The translations under genes were made by a program, and so were the position numbers. Of a stretch of 27,276 nt of DNA, positions 1 through 5,673 are shown piece after piece. How positions within the stretch are numbered: the first letter of the stretch is position 1; every line of letters begins with the position of its first letter. Source of the stretch: a virus; IMG/VR virus record IMGVR_UViG_3300020472_002243, positions 1-27,276 of that record. One strand, given 5' to 3'. Below the pieces are notes generated by a model. It worked only from the letters and a program-made list of their open reading frames with translations, was not told the DNA's origin and did no database searches.

Positions 1-582
1 TCTTTCTCTGATGGTATGCCTTTAGGTATATCTGGTACGTTCAACTTCATGTTCGTATTCCAAGCAGAACATAATATACTGATGCACCCCTTCCATATGG
101 CAGGTGTCGCAGGTATGTTCGGTGGAGCACTCTTCTCTGCTATGCATGGTTCACTAGTTACTTCTTCACTCATTCGTGAAACCACTGGGTTAGATTCTCA
201 GAACTATGGTTACAAGTTTGGACAAGAGGAAGAGACATATAACATCGTTGCTGCTCATGGATACTTTGGTAGACTTATCTTCCAGTATGCATCATTCAAC
301 AACAGTAGAAGTCTTCACTTCTTCCTTGCTACATTCCCTGTAGTATGTGTATGGTTAACCTCTATGGGTATCTGTACTATGGCATTCAACCTCAATGGAT
401 TTAACTTCAACCAGTCGGTTGTTGATGCATCTGGTAAGGTTGTTCCTACATGGGGTGACGTTCTTAACAGAGCAAACTTAGGTATGGAAGTAATGCACGA
501 AAGAAATGCACACAACTTCCCACTTGACCTAGCATCTGCTGGTTCATCTGAGGTTGCACTCGTTGCTCCTTCAGTTGGTTGA
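1..582 (+). CDS. psbA: Photosystem II D1 protein, 3' part (5' end outside window)
   Basis: The reading frame is open from base 1, so the gene starts upstream. By alignment from memory with cyanobacterial D1, the first codon here corresponds to about residue 167. Metal ligands of the Mn4CaO5 cluster fall in register: D170, E189, H332, E333, H337, D342 and the processing-site A344, followed by a 15-residue C-terminal extension. H190, H198, the QB-pocket segment [16 protein letters not shown] and H272 are also present, so the protein looks functional. D1 is the core subunit of the photosystem II reaction centre in the thylakoid; phage copies are known to replace host D1 that turns over during infection. 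No intron or homing endonuclease is seen in this part. The TGA stop lies inside the TTGACA element of the next promoter. Identity is certain; only the start is missing. Confidence 0.98.
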   Translation, partial: SFSDGMPLGISGTFNFMFVFQAEHNILMHPFHMAGVAGMFGGALFSAMHGSLVTSSLIRETTGLDSQNYGYKFGQEEETYNIVAAHGYFGRLIFQYASFNNSRSLHFFLATFPVVCVWLTSMGICTMAFNLNGFNFNQSVVDASGKVVPTWGDVLNRANLGMEVMHERNAHNFPLDLASAGSSEVALVAPSVG

Positions 583-606
583 CACTTAATCACAACGTGA
601 TATAAT
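579..606 (+). promoter_or_regulatory. Sigma70-type (early) promoter overlapping the psbA stop
   Basis: TTGACA at 579-584 and TATAAT at 601-606 are perfect consensus hexamers separated by 16 nt. The psbA stop codon TGA (580-582) is part of the -35 box. Transcription would start near 613, inside the left arm of the terminator at 608-633, so the new RNA would lack most of that arm. Host-type promoters of this form drive early genes in T4-like cyanophages. Activity is inferred from sequence only. Confidence 0.8.
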
Positions 607-607
607 A

Positions 608-633
608 AGGGGGTCTAACGACCCTCTTTTTTT
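608..633 (+). terminator. Rho-independent terminator after psbA
   Basis: An 8-bp stem with one G-T pair (608-615 with 620-627, loop TAAC) is followed by a run of T residues to 633. It would end psbA transcripts. The next start codon follows the T run directly. Confidence 0.85.
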
Positions 634-1137
634 ATGAACATTTTTGTAACTGATCCTGATCCTGTTGTTTCAGCACAGTGTTTACCTGACAAGCACGTTG
701 TCAAGATGCCATTAGAGACCTGTCAGATGCTCTCTATTGTTGCTTCTCATCAGTGGGGTCATGGTTACGGTGACCTACCCAAGAAAGATAGTGGTTTCTA
801 TGCTACTGCTAAGGGTGCGTTTCGTAATCATCCATGCACTATCTGGGCGCAAGAAAATTTCCGTTGGTTGCTCAAGCATGGTCTTGCTTTGTGTGCTGAG
901 TACACACATCGTTACAACAAGGTTCACAGTTGTCAGTTTACTCTAGAGTATGCTGACACTATATTTCCTTCCGTCGAATGTCCTACTCCATTCACACGTG
1001 CTATGCCTGACGAGTTCAAGTTTGACACAAGCATTGACACTATTACTGCTTACAAAAAGTATATCTCTAGTAAGTCTTGGGTTTCTACAAATTACTTACG
1101 TGATCCATCTAGACGACCTACTTGGTTGACAGACTGA
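634..1137 (+). CDS. Conserved phage protein of unknown function
   Basis: 167 residues. The N-terminus (MNIFVTDPDPVVSAQCLPDKHVVKM, quoted in two parts as MNIFVTDPDP and DKHVVKM) matches from memory a widespread phage and bacterial family starting MNIFVLDxDPxxAA and containing a DKHVVKM motif; it is usually annotated as hypothetical, and I do not know a proven activity. Conserved His, Asp and Trp residues (DKHVVK, HPCTIW, W in ENFRWL) suggest an enzyme-like fold, but that is speculation. The ATG follows the terminator T run at once and has no Shine-Dalgarno sequence; the predicted transcript from the promoter at 579-606 would have a leader of only about 20 nt. The start is supported by the family-like N-terminus. 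It is the first gene of a short early unit that also reads toward the glutaredoxin. Confidence 0.85.
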   Translation: MNIFVTDPDPVVSAQCLPDKHVVKMPLETCQMLSIVASHQWGHGYGDLPKKDSGFYATAKGAFRNHPCTIWAQENFRWLLKHGLALCAEYTHRYNKVHSCQFTLEYADTIFPSVECPTPFTRAMPDEFKFDTSIDTITAYKKYISSKSWVSTNYLRDPSRRPTWLTD

Positions 1138-1154
1138 TCATAATCTGATAGGAT
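1126..1154 (+). promoter_or_regulatory. Sigma70-type promoter before the glutaredoxin gene
   Basis: TTGACA at 1126-1131, a 17-nt spacer, then TAGGAT at 1149-1154 (4 of 6 matches to TATAAT). As at 579-606, the promoter lies over the 3' end of the upstream gene and its predicted start (about 1161) falls just after the left arm of a terminator hairpin. Confidence 0.6.
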
Positions 1155-1180
1155 GGGTGGGTAATACCACCCATTTTTTT
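1153..1180 (+). terminator. Rho-independent terminator
   Basis: Perfect 8-bp stem, 1153-1160 (ATGGGTGG) with 1167-1174 (CCACCCAT), a 6-nt loop, then seven or more T residues. It would end the transcript of the 634-1137 gene. Confidence 0.88.
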
Positions 1181-1219
1181 ATGCATGGAAATCTAGAACC
1201 AGAAGAAAAGGTCTTTGGA

Positions 1220-1462
1220 ATGAATATTGTAGTGTATTCTTCTCACGGTTGTTTCTATTGCGAACAGATGAGACTTCTTATGGAGAAAGCAGTCCTACCT
1301 TTTAAAGAGATCAAGATTGATGATAACAATCGTAAAGAATTTGTAAAGAAATATCCTGATGCTAAGGGGTATCCGTATGTTATAATAGATGGTGAACCTG
1401 TTGGTAGTCTAGTTGAGGTCGCCAAAATCTTAATAAAGAAAGGATACATTAATGCCAGATAA
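1220..1462 (+). CDS. Glutaredoxin (NrdC-like)
   Basis: 80 residues, the usual size of a single-domain glutaredoxin. The redox motif CFYC lies at residues 11-14 after a beta strand (NIVVYSSHG), and the cis-proline region is GYPYV (P52), followed by an IDGEP turn. Such proteins reduce disulfides with glutathione and can donate electrons to ribonucleotide reductase, as T4 NrdC does. The start at 1220 is chosen because an AAAGG sequence lies 8-9 nt upstream. An in-frame ATG at 1181 directly after the terminator T run is an alternative, by analogy with the gene at 634; upstream of that the frame runs through the hairpin. It overlaps the next small ORF by 11 nt. The family is clear; the substrate is not. 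Confidence 0.88.
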   Translation: MNIVVYSSHGCFYCEQMRLLMEKAVLPFKEIKIDDNNRKEFVKKYPDAKGYPYVIIDGEPVGSLVEVAKILIKKGYINAR

Positions 1463-1634
1463 AAGTAAGCCTCCAGATCTGTCTATAAATAAAGGTATAG
1501 AACTAATGCTTAGGAGGAAGAAGACAGAACCTATACCAAAGAAAGGTTTTGGTTTTAAGAAAGCGTTCTCTCTGTTCAGACGTAATTATTATTTTATAAT
1601 TGATCTGAGATGGGAGAAGAACACACCATCATAA
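1452..1634 (+). CDS. Small basic hypothetical protein
   Basis: 60 residues, rich in Lys and Arg (LMLRRKKTEPIPKKGFGFKK), with no family I recognise. It overlaps the glutaredoxin end by 11 nt and has an AAAGGA Shine-Dalgarno about 8 nt before ATG, which argues that it is translated. The hydrophobic, aromatic tail (NYYFIIDL) is short and not a clear membrane helix. A TATAAATA sequence lies inside the gene at 1484-1491. It is plausible as a cyanophage-specific gene, but support is limited to position, ribosome site and lack of a competing frame. Confidence 0.55.
   Translation: MPDKSKPPDLSINKGIELMLRRKKTEPIPKKGFGFKKAFSLFRRNYYFIIDLRWEKNTPS
1484..1491 (+). promoter_or_regulatory. Possible T4-type late promoter element
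   Basis: An exact TATAAATA, the T4 late-promoter consensus used by the sigma-gp55/gp33 system. It lies inside a coding region and about 155 nt upstream of the next start at 1648, so it may be chance in AT-rich DNA. Confidence 0.3.
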
Positions 1635-1647
1635 CTGGAGAAGTACA

Positions 1648-1881
1648 ATGACAGATACTACGATTCTTTTTTTCTCGGCTACATTATCTTTTTTGTTTTT
1701 ATGTGTCGGGGTCATTGTTGGTTGGACGGCAAAAGATTTTGCACATGATTACATGTGGTCTAGAGATGAAGTAGGGTATCACCCAGAAATGTATGATGAA
1801 CACGGTCAATTAATCAACGAGCAACTACTATCAGTAAAATTTATTAATGAGGATGAACTAGATGAAACTCCTGATGCATGA
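1648..1881 (+). CDS. Small single-pass membrane protein
   Basis: 77 residues. One hydrophobic helix at about residues 5-26 (ILFFSATLSFLFLCVGVIVGW) is followed by a soluble acidic tail with YHPEMYDEHGQLINEQLL, a pattern I recall from short conserved cyanophage membrane proteins. The short N-terminus and acidic tail suggest insertion with the tail in the cytoplasm, but this is not certain. A GGAG ribosome site lies about 7 nt before ATG. The 3' end overlaps the next gene by 20 nt. Function unknown. Confidence 0.75.
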   Translation: MTDTTILFFSATLSFLFLCVGVIVGWTAKDFAHDYMWSRDEVGYHPEMYDEHGQLINEQLLSVKFINEDELDETPDA

Positions 1882-2293
1882 GGTACTACAAAAAGTATCC
1901 AACGCAAAGACAAAGAAAGAAAAGATTACATTGTTGAAGAAGTATAACACTCAAGCATTGCGATCTTTATTCATCATTAACTTTGATGACACAGTAATTA
2001 GTATGCTACCAGAAGGTAGTGTACCTTACACACCTAATGATGCACCAGAAGGTACAGAACACACACTCTTAGAGAAAGAGGCGAGGTTGCTTCATCATTT
2101 CTTTAAGGGTGGATCAAATGTATCTCGTACCAAGCGTGAGAATATGTTTATTCAAATGCTAGAGGGTCTCAATCAAGGTGAAGCAGAGGTGCTTGTACTT
2201 GTTAAGGATAAGAAACTTGGTAAGCGTTGGAAGATTACTAAGGCATGTGTAAGTGAAGCATTTCCTGGCATCCAATGGGGTGGTAGGTCATAA
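1862..2293 (+). CDS. DUF6433-like cyanophage protein
   Basis: 143 residues. The blocks KTKKEKITLLKKYNTQALRSL, SVPYTPNDAPEGTEHTLL, KGGSNVSRTKRENMFIQMLEG and VKDKKLGKRWKITKACVSEAFPG match my memory of a conserved T4-like cyanophage family (DUF6433) found next to DNA-metabolism genes; its role is unknown. It is charged, mostly helical and soluble. The start overlaps the preceding membrane-protein gene by 20 nt, which suggests coupled translation. The stop (TAA 2291-2293) abuts the GTG of the next gene. Confidence 0.8.
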   Translation: MKLLMHEVLQKVSNAKTKKEKITLLKKYNTQALRSLFIINFDDTVISMLPEGSVPYTPNDAPEGTEHTLLEKEARLLHHFFKGGSNVSRTKRENMFIQMLEGLNQGEAEVLVLVKDKKLGKRWKITKACVSEAFPGIQWGGRS

Positions 2294-2812
2294 GTGAAGA
2301 AAGAAATCTTTGCTATTCCTGTCTTCGAAGAGAAGATTAACTTGAAAAAAATAAAGACTGGCGTTGGTGAGTTCTCACCTACTTGGGAGAGTGGGGTGCT
2401 CACCACTTTTAATAATGGTCTTAAGATTTATGACAGTACATGGGCGTACTTGTTGACAGTCATCAGACCTATGTTAGATTCATTACCAGATAAGGTTAAG
2501 TCTATTGAGTTCATGGGTATGTGGAGGAACAAATATGATCCTCGATCTTATCAAGGGTATCATATTCATCCTCAAGCACAGTGGAGTTTCATCATCTATG
2601 AAGATGTAACATCCAAGACTGCATTCGTTCATCCCATCATGCCATTGATTCAAAATCATTTTGGTGACTGCTCAAAGGTATTCCGAATGGATTACAGACC
2701 TAACTTAGAACCAGGATCTTTGATATTGTTTCCATCCTTTATAGGACATGAAGTTTTACCTGGAAATACTGGAACAACATTATCTGGTAATTTAATTGTT
2801 GAGTATCATTAG
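2294..2812 (+). CDS. 2OG-Fe(II) oxygenase-like protein
   Basis: 172 residues with a GTG start directly after the previous stop. The layout fits the phage 2OG-FeII_Oxy_5 type: a WRNKYDPRSYQGYHIHPQ block with H90 and H92, then PGSLILFPSFIGHEVLPG with H152 as the likely distal iron ligand, then a final strand. In the better known members the last strand carries an Arg that binds 2-oxoglutarate (RISIAFN-like); here the matching segment reads TTLSGNLIVEY with no Arg, so cosubstrate binding may differ or activity may be lost. Such phage oxygenases may hydroxylate proteins or nucleic acids; the substrate is unknown. The fold assignment is by motif memory. Confidence 0.7.
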   Translation: MKKEIFAIPVFEEKINLKKIKTGVGEFSPTWESGVLTTFNNGLKIYDSTWAYLLTVIRPMLDSLPDKVKSIEFMGMWRNKYDPRSYQGYHIHPQAQWSFIIYEDVTSKTAFVHPIMPLIQNHFGDCSKVFRMDYRPNLEPGSLILFPSFIGHEVLPGNTGTTLSGNLIVEYH

Positions 2813-2839
2813 ATACATAGATCAGAGGCATTAATCGCT

Positions 2840-3388
2840 ATGAGATTAGGAGTATTATGTTCTGGCAACGGAACCAACTTCGAAAATATTCTTAGATCAT
2901 GTTGGGAAGATGAGGTTGTGTTGATGATACACAATAAAAAAGACTGTGGTGCTGCTAAGAGAGCAAACAAATTTGGTATTCCTCATTGTTATATAAAACA
3001 TAAGGATGAGGAACAGATCATTCAATTAATGCAAGCATGGAGAGTTGATCTTATTGTTCTTGCTGGATACATGCAGGTGATATCACCTGAGTTTGTCAAA
3101 GCATTTCCTAATAGGATAATAAATTTACATCCATCACTGCTTCCAAAGTATAAAGGACTTCATGCAATAGAACAAGCATTAGAATCAGGTGACACTGAGA
3201 CTGGATGTACTGTTCATTATGTAAATGATGAGTTAGATTCAGGTGAAGTCATACTTCAATTGAAAGTTCCTATTGAACCTAATGATACAGTAGAAACATT
3301 AACACCTAAAATACAGAGACAAGAATATGCAATTCTTCCAGCAGCCATCCAACAAGTTAAGCAACGCATCCCAGTTGCAATTAACTGA
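2840..3388 (+). CDS. purN: Phosphoribosylglycinamide formyltransferase
   Basis: 182 residues, near the length of bacterial PurN. It transfers a formyl group from 10-formyl-tetrahydrofolate to GAR, the third step of purine synthesis. The catalytic triad is visible: N95 and H97 in INLHPSLLPKYKG and D133 in ELDSGEVI. The phosphate-binding N-terminal loop is SGNGTNFENI (8-17), and LAGYMQVIS precedes the catalytic loop. PurN is a known cyanophage auxiliary gene thought to boost purine supply for phage DNA. A GAGG ribosome site lies about 10 nt before ATG. The C-terminus may overlap the next small ORF. Confidence 0.95.
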   Translation: MRLGVLCSGNGTNFENILRSCWEDEVVLMIHNKKDCGAAKRANKFGIPHCYIKHKDEEQIIQLMQAWRVDLIVLAGYMQVISPEFVKAFPNRIINLHPSLLPKYKGLHAIEQALESGDTETGCTVHYVNDELDSGEVILQLKVPIEPNDTVETLTPKIQRQEYAILPAAIQQVKQRIPVAIN

Positions 3389-3542
3389 CATTGTGTGTAG
3401 AATGTTATCAACAGACGGTGAAGTTTCTTTAGACGAACGGATCTGGATGCAAAAACTATGCGACAACAACATACCTGCCAGAGAAATGGTCGGTGCTATG
3501 TTGTGTCCTGATTATGTACCACATTCTTATGAGGCAGATTAA
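3327..3542 (+). CDS. Small hypothetical protein (start uncertain)
   Basis: 71 residues from the ATG at 3327, which would overlap purN by 62 nt. The part that looks coding is the acidic C-terminal two-thirds (DIVCRMLSTDGEVSLDERIWM and the following NNIPAREMVGAMLCPDYVP), which resembles short DGEVSLDERxW proteins found in other cyanophages. Starts closer to the purN end are TTG 3375, GTG 3393 and ATG 3405; none has a strong ribosome site. The DGEVSLDE stretch recalls acidic loops of TerB-like or EF-hand-like helical proteins, but it is too short to assign. Function unknown. Confidence 0.6.
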   Translation: MQFFQQPSNKLSNASQLQLTDIVCRMLSTDGEVSLDERIWMQKLCDNNIPAREMVGAMLCPDYVPHSYEAD

Positions 3543-4227
3543 ACCAATAGGTACTTACTATAAAATCATAGATGAGTATGTTACTAGGGAAATACAACCT
3601 GTACCTAAACAAACACAAAATATATGTGATGTATTTTTGAATGGACTTCCATTAGATGAAGTTCATTCTGTCTACATCAAAGGAGAAATGAATCCAATAT
3701 ATGATATAGATTTCTCTGTTCTATCAGATACTATGCCTGATGATAGTACTACTGCACTTGAGAAACGTATCTTAGATGAGTTTGGTTTAGAGTTAGATTG
3801 TATAGTTAATAATAGAGATGGGTTTGATTGGTATGAAAGGTTTCGTATCACATGCATCTATGGTCATGACATTAGTGTAAGACATTTACATAAGAAACAT
3901 CTACCAGTTTTATTACAGGAAGATATAGATTCTATTAAGTTATTATATGAATGGTTGAGTCACTATCTTGATGAAGGTCACCCTTTACTTTTAAAAAACT
4001 ATAGACTATTCATTAAACTTATCTTAAGAAATACATTCTTGACAACCAAACTGGATGTGTTCACAAGAGATCTATATTATTGTCAGAAGTTTATTGCTGA
4101 GAAGTATCCATACTATAATGACATCACTCATATGTTGTTACAAGCATACTTAGATGGTAATGTCAGACGATACACCCTAAATAGTTGTCAAGTTTTGTTA
4201 CGACATTTACAAAATTGTATTCGTTGA
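3529..4227 (+). CDS. Hypothetical protein
   Basis: About 232 residues from the ATG at 3529 (MRQIKPIGTYYK), which overlaps the previous ORF by 14 nt; the frame is open back to an ATG at 3493. I do not recognise a family. The protein is soluble, mixed charge, with an aromatic, Leu- and Tyr-rich second half that looks helical (SIKLLYEWLSHYLDEG, NCQ-type tail). No transmembrane helix or metal motif is evident apart from scattered His residues (GHDISVRHLHKKH). Its TGA stop lies inside the -35 box of the promoter at 4224-4251, as psbA does with its promoter. Confidence 0.7.
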   Translation: MRQIKPIGTYYKIIDEYVTREIQPVPKQTQNICDVFLNGLPLDEVHSVYIKGEMNPIYDIDFSVLSDTMPDDSTTALEKRILDEFGLELDCIVNNRDGFDWYERFRITCIYGHDISVRHLHKKHLPVLLQEDIDSIKLLYEWLSHYLDEGHPLLLKNYRLFIKLILRNTFLTTKLDVFTRDLYYCQKFIAEKYPYYNDITHMLLQAYLDGNVRRYTLNSCQVLLRHLQNCIR

Positions 4228-4251
4228 TACATTTTTACTTGACTATATAAT
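4224..4251 (+). promoter_or_regulatory. Sigma70-type promoter for the riboswitch/DUF4278 unit
   Basis: TTGATA (4224-4229), 16-nt spacer, TATAAT (4246-4251). The stop codon TGA of the upstream gene (4225-4227) is contained in the -35 box. The predicted start near 4258 places a 7-bp hairpin (4257-4263 with 4268-4274, loop TTAT) at the very 5' end of the RNA, where it could protect the transcript. Confidence 0.75.
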
Positions 4252-4277
4252 ATAACTGTGTTATTATTAACACATAA

Positions 4278-4323
4278 CGTTCATCCTGATACATTCAGGA
4301 CGCAAGTAAGCCGACTCGGAACG
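4278..4323 (+). promoter_or_regulatory. Glutamine riboswitch-like aptamer 1 (glnA / Downstream-peptide type)
   Basis: P1 is CGTTC (4278-4282) with GAACG (4319-4323). An inner hairpin CCTGA/TCAGG (4285-4289 with 4295-4299) is followed by the conserved GGACGCAAGTAAG block. This layout, CGTTCATCC, hairpin, GGACGxAAGTA, GGAACG, is that of the glutamine-binding glnA and Downstream-peptide RNAs of cyanobacteria and cyanophages. The short peptide gene downstream fits the Downstream-peptide context. Confidence 0.8.
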
Positions 4324-4327
4324 AAAT

Positions 4328-4374
4328 CGTTCATCCCCCTTCGACTGGGGACGTAAAAGTTGACTAAAGGAACG
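4328..4374 (+). promoter_or_regulatory. Glutamine riboswitch-like aptamer 2 (tandem copy)
   Basis: A second copy begins 4 nt after the first: CGTTC (4328-4332) pairs with GAACG (4370-4374), an inner CCCC/GGGG hairpin lies at 4335-4350, then GGACGTAAAAGTTGACTAAAG leads into the closing arm. The last segment resembles the Downstream-peptide variant, which is proposed to form a pseudoknot. It ends about 20 nt before the Shine-Dalgarno GGAGA (4395-4399), so control of translation is likely, by inference. Confidence 0.78.
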
Positions 4375-4406
4375 GATTAAAACCCCTACTACTTTGGAGA
4401 AACCCA

Positions 4407-4526
4407 ATGGCAAAAGTCACTTATCGTGGTGTCAAGTACGACACTGATACACGTAAAGCAGATGCACCTGCTAAATCAGACATGATTTATCGTGGTGTGA
4501 AGCACAGCAGCAAGGTTGCTGCATAA
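4407..4526 (+). CDS. DUF4278-like 39-residue peptide
   Basis: A 39-codon gene with a good ribosome site (GGAGA at 4395-4399). The peptide carries the YRGVKYD motif typical of DUF4278 proteins of cyanobacteria and their phages, and it carries the motif twice: residues 6-10 (YRGVK) and 28-32 (YRGVK). The linker is Lys, Asp and Ala rich. Function is unknown; the family is linked to the glutamine-sensing Downstream-peptide RNAs, so a role in nitrogen status is a reasonable guess. It has its own promoter, riboswitch and terminator and is therefore a stand-alone regulated unit. Confidence 0.88.
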   Translation: MAKVTYRGVKYDTDTRKADAPAKSDMIYRGVKHSSKVAA

Positions 4527-4554
4527 AAATCAAAATTCACTTTTGGTTTACATG

Positions 4555-4585
4555 AATCTGGGAAATTTTTTTCCCAGATTTTTTT
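4555..4585 (+). terminator. Strong Rho-independent terminator
   Basis: A perfect 11-bp stem, 4555-4565 (AATCTGGGAAA) with 4570-4580 (TTTCCCAGATT), a TTTT loop, then a T run. It closes the DUF4278 unit. Confidence 0.92.
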
Positions 4586-4600
4586 GTGTTGAAAGACGGA

Positions 4601-4608
4601 TATAAATA
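4601..4608 (+). promoter_or_regulatory. T4-type late promoter
   Basis: Exact TATAAATA in the short gap between the terminator at 4555-4585 and the ATG at 4631. No TTGACA-like box lies at the right distance upstream, so it looks like a pure late promoter for the thyX-phoH-exonuclease unit. Confidence 0.65.
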
Positions 4609-4630
4609 CCTAATGAAGTAGAATAGCCTT

Positions 4631-4921
4631 ATGGTGGAAGAGAGTCAGAGAAAGGACAAAAGGAAGACAGCGAAAAGAATAATCAAGCTTGCCAAAAAGC
4701 ATCCAGAGTGGTATACTAAAGAGGATGTCAAGTACGCCAAGTATATTCGGAAAACATTAAAGAAAAAGTATGCAACAAGTGAAACTGATAACAGTCACAC
4801 CCAAAGCAGAGGAGACGATGGGGTACGTGGCGAGGGTGAGCAACCCGAACAACCAAGACAACCCAAACGTGGCTGGTTTGCTGAGTTACTGCATAAAGCA
4901 CGGTCATTGGTCAGTCTTTGA
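4631..4921 (+). CDS. Small basic protein overlapping thyX
   Basis: 96 residues. The first half (RKTAKRIIKLAKKHPEWYTKEDVKYAKYIRKTLKKK, here cited only as HPEWYTKEDVKYAKYIRKTL) resembles short cyanophage proteins with a PEWYTxEDVxYAK motif, is very basic and helical, and may bind nucleic acid. The second half, from 4770, lies in a different frame of thyX over 152 nt and is Gly, Glu, Gln and Pro rich, as expected if it is constrained by the thyX reading. No ribosome site is evident; the late promoter at 4601-4608 would give a leader of about 15 nt. I think the gene is real but its C-terminal part may be a by-product of the overlap. Confidence 0.6.
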   Translation: MVEESQRKDKRKTAKRIIKLAKKHPEWYTKEDVKYAKYIRKTLKKKYATSETDNSHTQSRGDDGVRGEGEQPEQPRQPKRGWFAELLHKARSLVSL

Positions 4922-5408
4922 GCAAGCACACATGACTGTGGAGATTGAGACTACACGTGGTCTCGCTGCACAGATATTAAGGCATAGATCATTTACATAT
5001 CAAGAGTTCTCTCAAAGGTATGCAGATGTATCTCATATCAGAGAAGACATACCCTTACCTGAACTTCGTAGACAGGACACAAAGAATAGACAGAATTCTA
5101 TTGATGATATAGATCCTATAACACAACAGAATTTTGAGATTGAGATGCGTAAGCATTTTGATCAGAGCATTGATCTCTATAAGAAGATGCTTCATGCAGG
5201 TATTGCTAAGGAGTGTGCTCGGTTTGTACTACCTCTTGCTACACCGACTCGGTTATATATGACAGGTAGTGTACGCTCATGGGTGCATTACATAGACTTA
5301 CGTTCTGCACATGGAACCCAGAAGGAACACATGGATATAGCAGAGATGGTTAGGTCTATCTTTATTCAAGAATTTCCTATAGTATCTAAAGCATTGGAGT
5401 GGAATTAA
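4770..5408 (+). CDS. thyX: Flavin-dependent thymidylate synthase
   Basis: 212 residues, the normal ThyX length. The signature RHRX7S is present: R71-H72-R73 in ILRHRSFTYQEFSQRY with S81. ThyX makes dTMP from dUMP using methylene-tetrahydrofolate and FAD/NADPH, and is a common cyanophage nucleotide gene. Other conserved parts are HGHWSVFEQAHMTVEI near residues 44-59 and the C-terminal region RLYMTGSVRSWVHYIDLRSA, which binds nucleotide. The start at 4770 lies inside the upstream ORF in another frame, with only a weak purine-rich ribosome site (AAAGAAAAAG). Confidence 0.96.
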   Translation: MQQVKLITVTPKAEETMGYVARVSNPNNQDNPNVAGLLSYCIKHGHWSVFEQAHMTVEIETTRGLAAQILRHRSFTYQEFSQRYADVSHIREDIPLPELRRQDTKNRQNSIDDIDPITQQNFEIEMRKHFDQSIDLYKKMLHAGIAKECARFVLPLATPTRLYMTGSVRSWVHYIDLRSAHGTQKEHMDIAEMVRSIFIQEFPIVSKALEWN

Positions 5409-5409
5409 T

Positions 5410-5673
5410 ATGCCAACATATCCTGTAATAAATTTAAAAACTCAAGAGAAACAAGAACTCTCTATGACTATGAAAGAATATGATCAGTGGAGAAAAGATA
5501 ATCCCGACTGGGATAAAGATTGGCAAGCAGGTGTCTGTGGTGATGTTGCGGAGGTAGGTGACTGGCGTGACAAGATGAGTAAGACACATCCAGGATGGAA
5601 AGATGTTATTGGAAGAGCAGGTAGGGTTGATAAGGGATGGGATCGTCGTGGATATGATTGGGGGCAAGGTTAA
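5410..5673 (+). CDS. FmdB-like small phage protein
   Basis: 87 residues. The opening MPTYPVINLKTQEKQELSMT recalls the phage branch of the FmdB family (MPTYxFxNxxTGExxExxMS), followed by a KxNPDW-type block (WRKDNPDWDKDW). Classical FmdB regulators have a Cys zinc ribbon; here only one Cys (C43) remains, so a zinc-binding role is unlikely. The C-terminus is Gly, Trp and Asp rich. GGAG lies about 10 nt before ATG. The stop overlaps the phoH start (TAATG), so the two are co-translated. Function unknown. Confidence 0.72.
   Translation: MPTYPVINLKTQEKQELSMTMKEYDQWRKDNPDWDKDWQAGVCGDVAEVGDWRDKMSKTHPGWKDVIGRAGRVDKGWDRRGYDWGQG

Noticed and set aside
1157-1219. Upstream extension of the glutaredoxin frame
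   Set aside because: It runs through the terminator hairpin and T run; only ATG 1181 remains as a possible alternative start.
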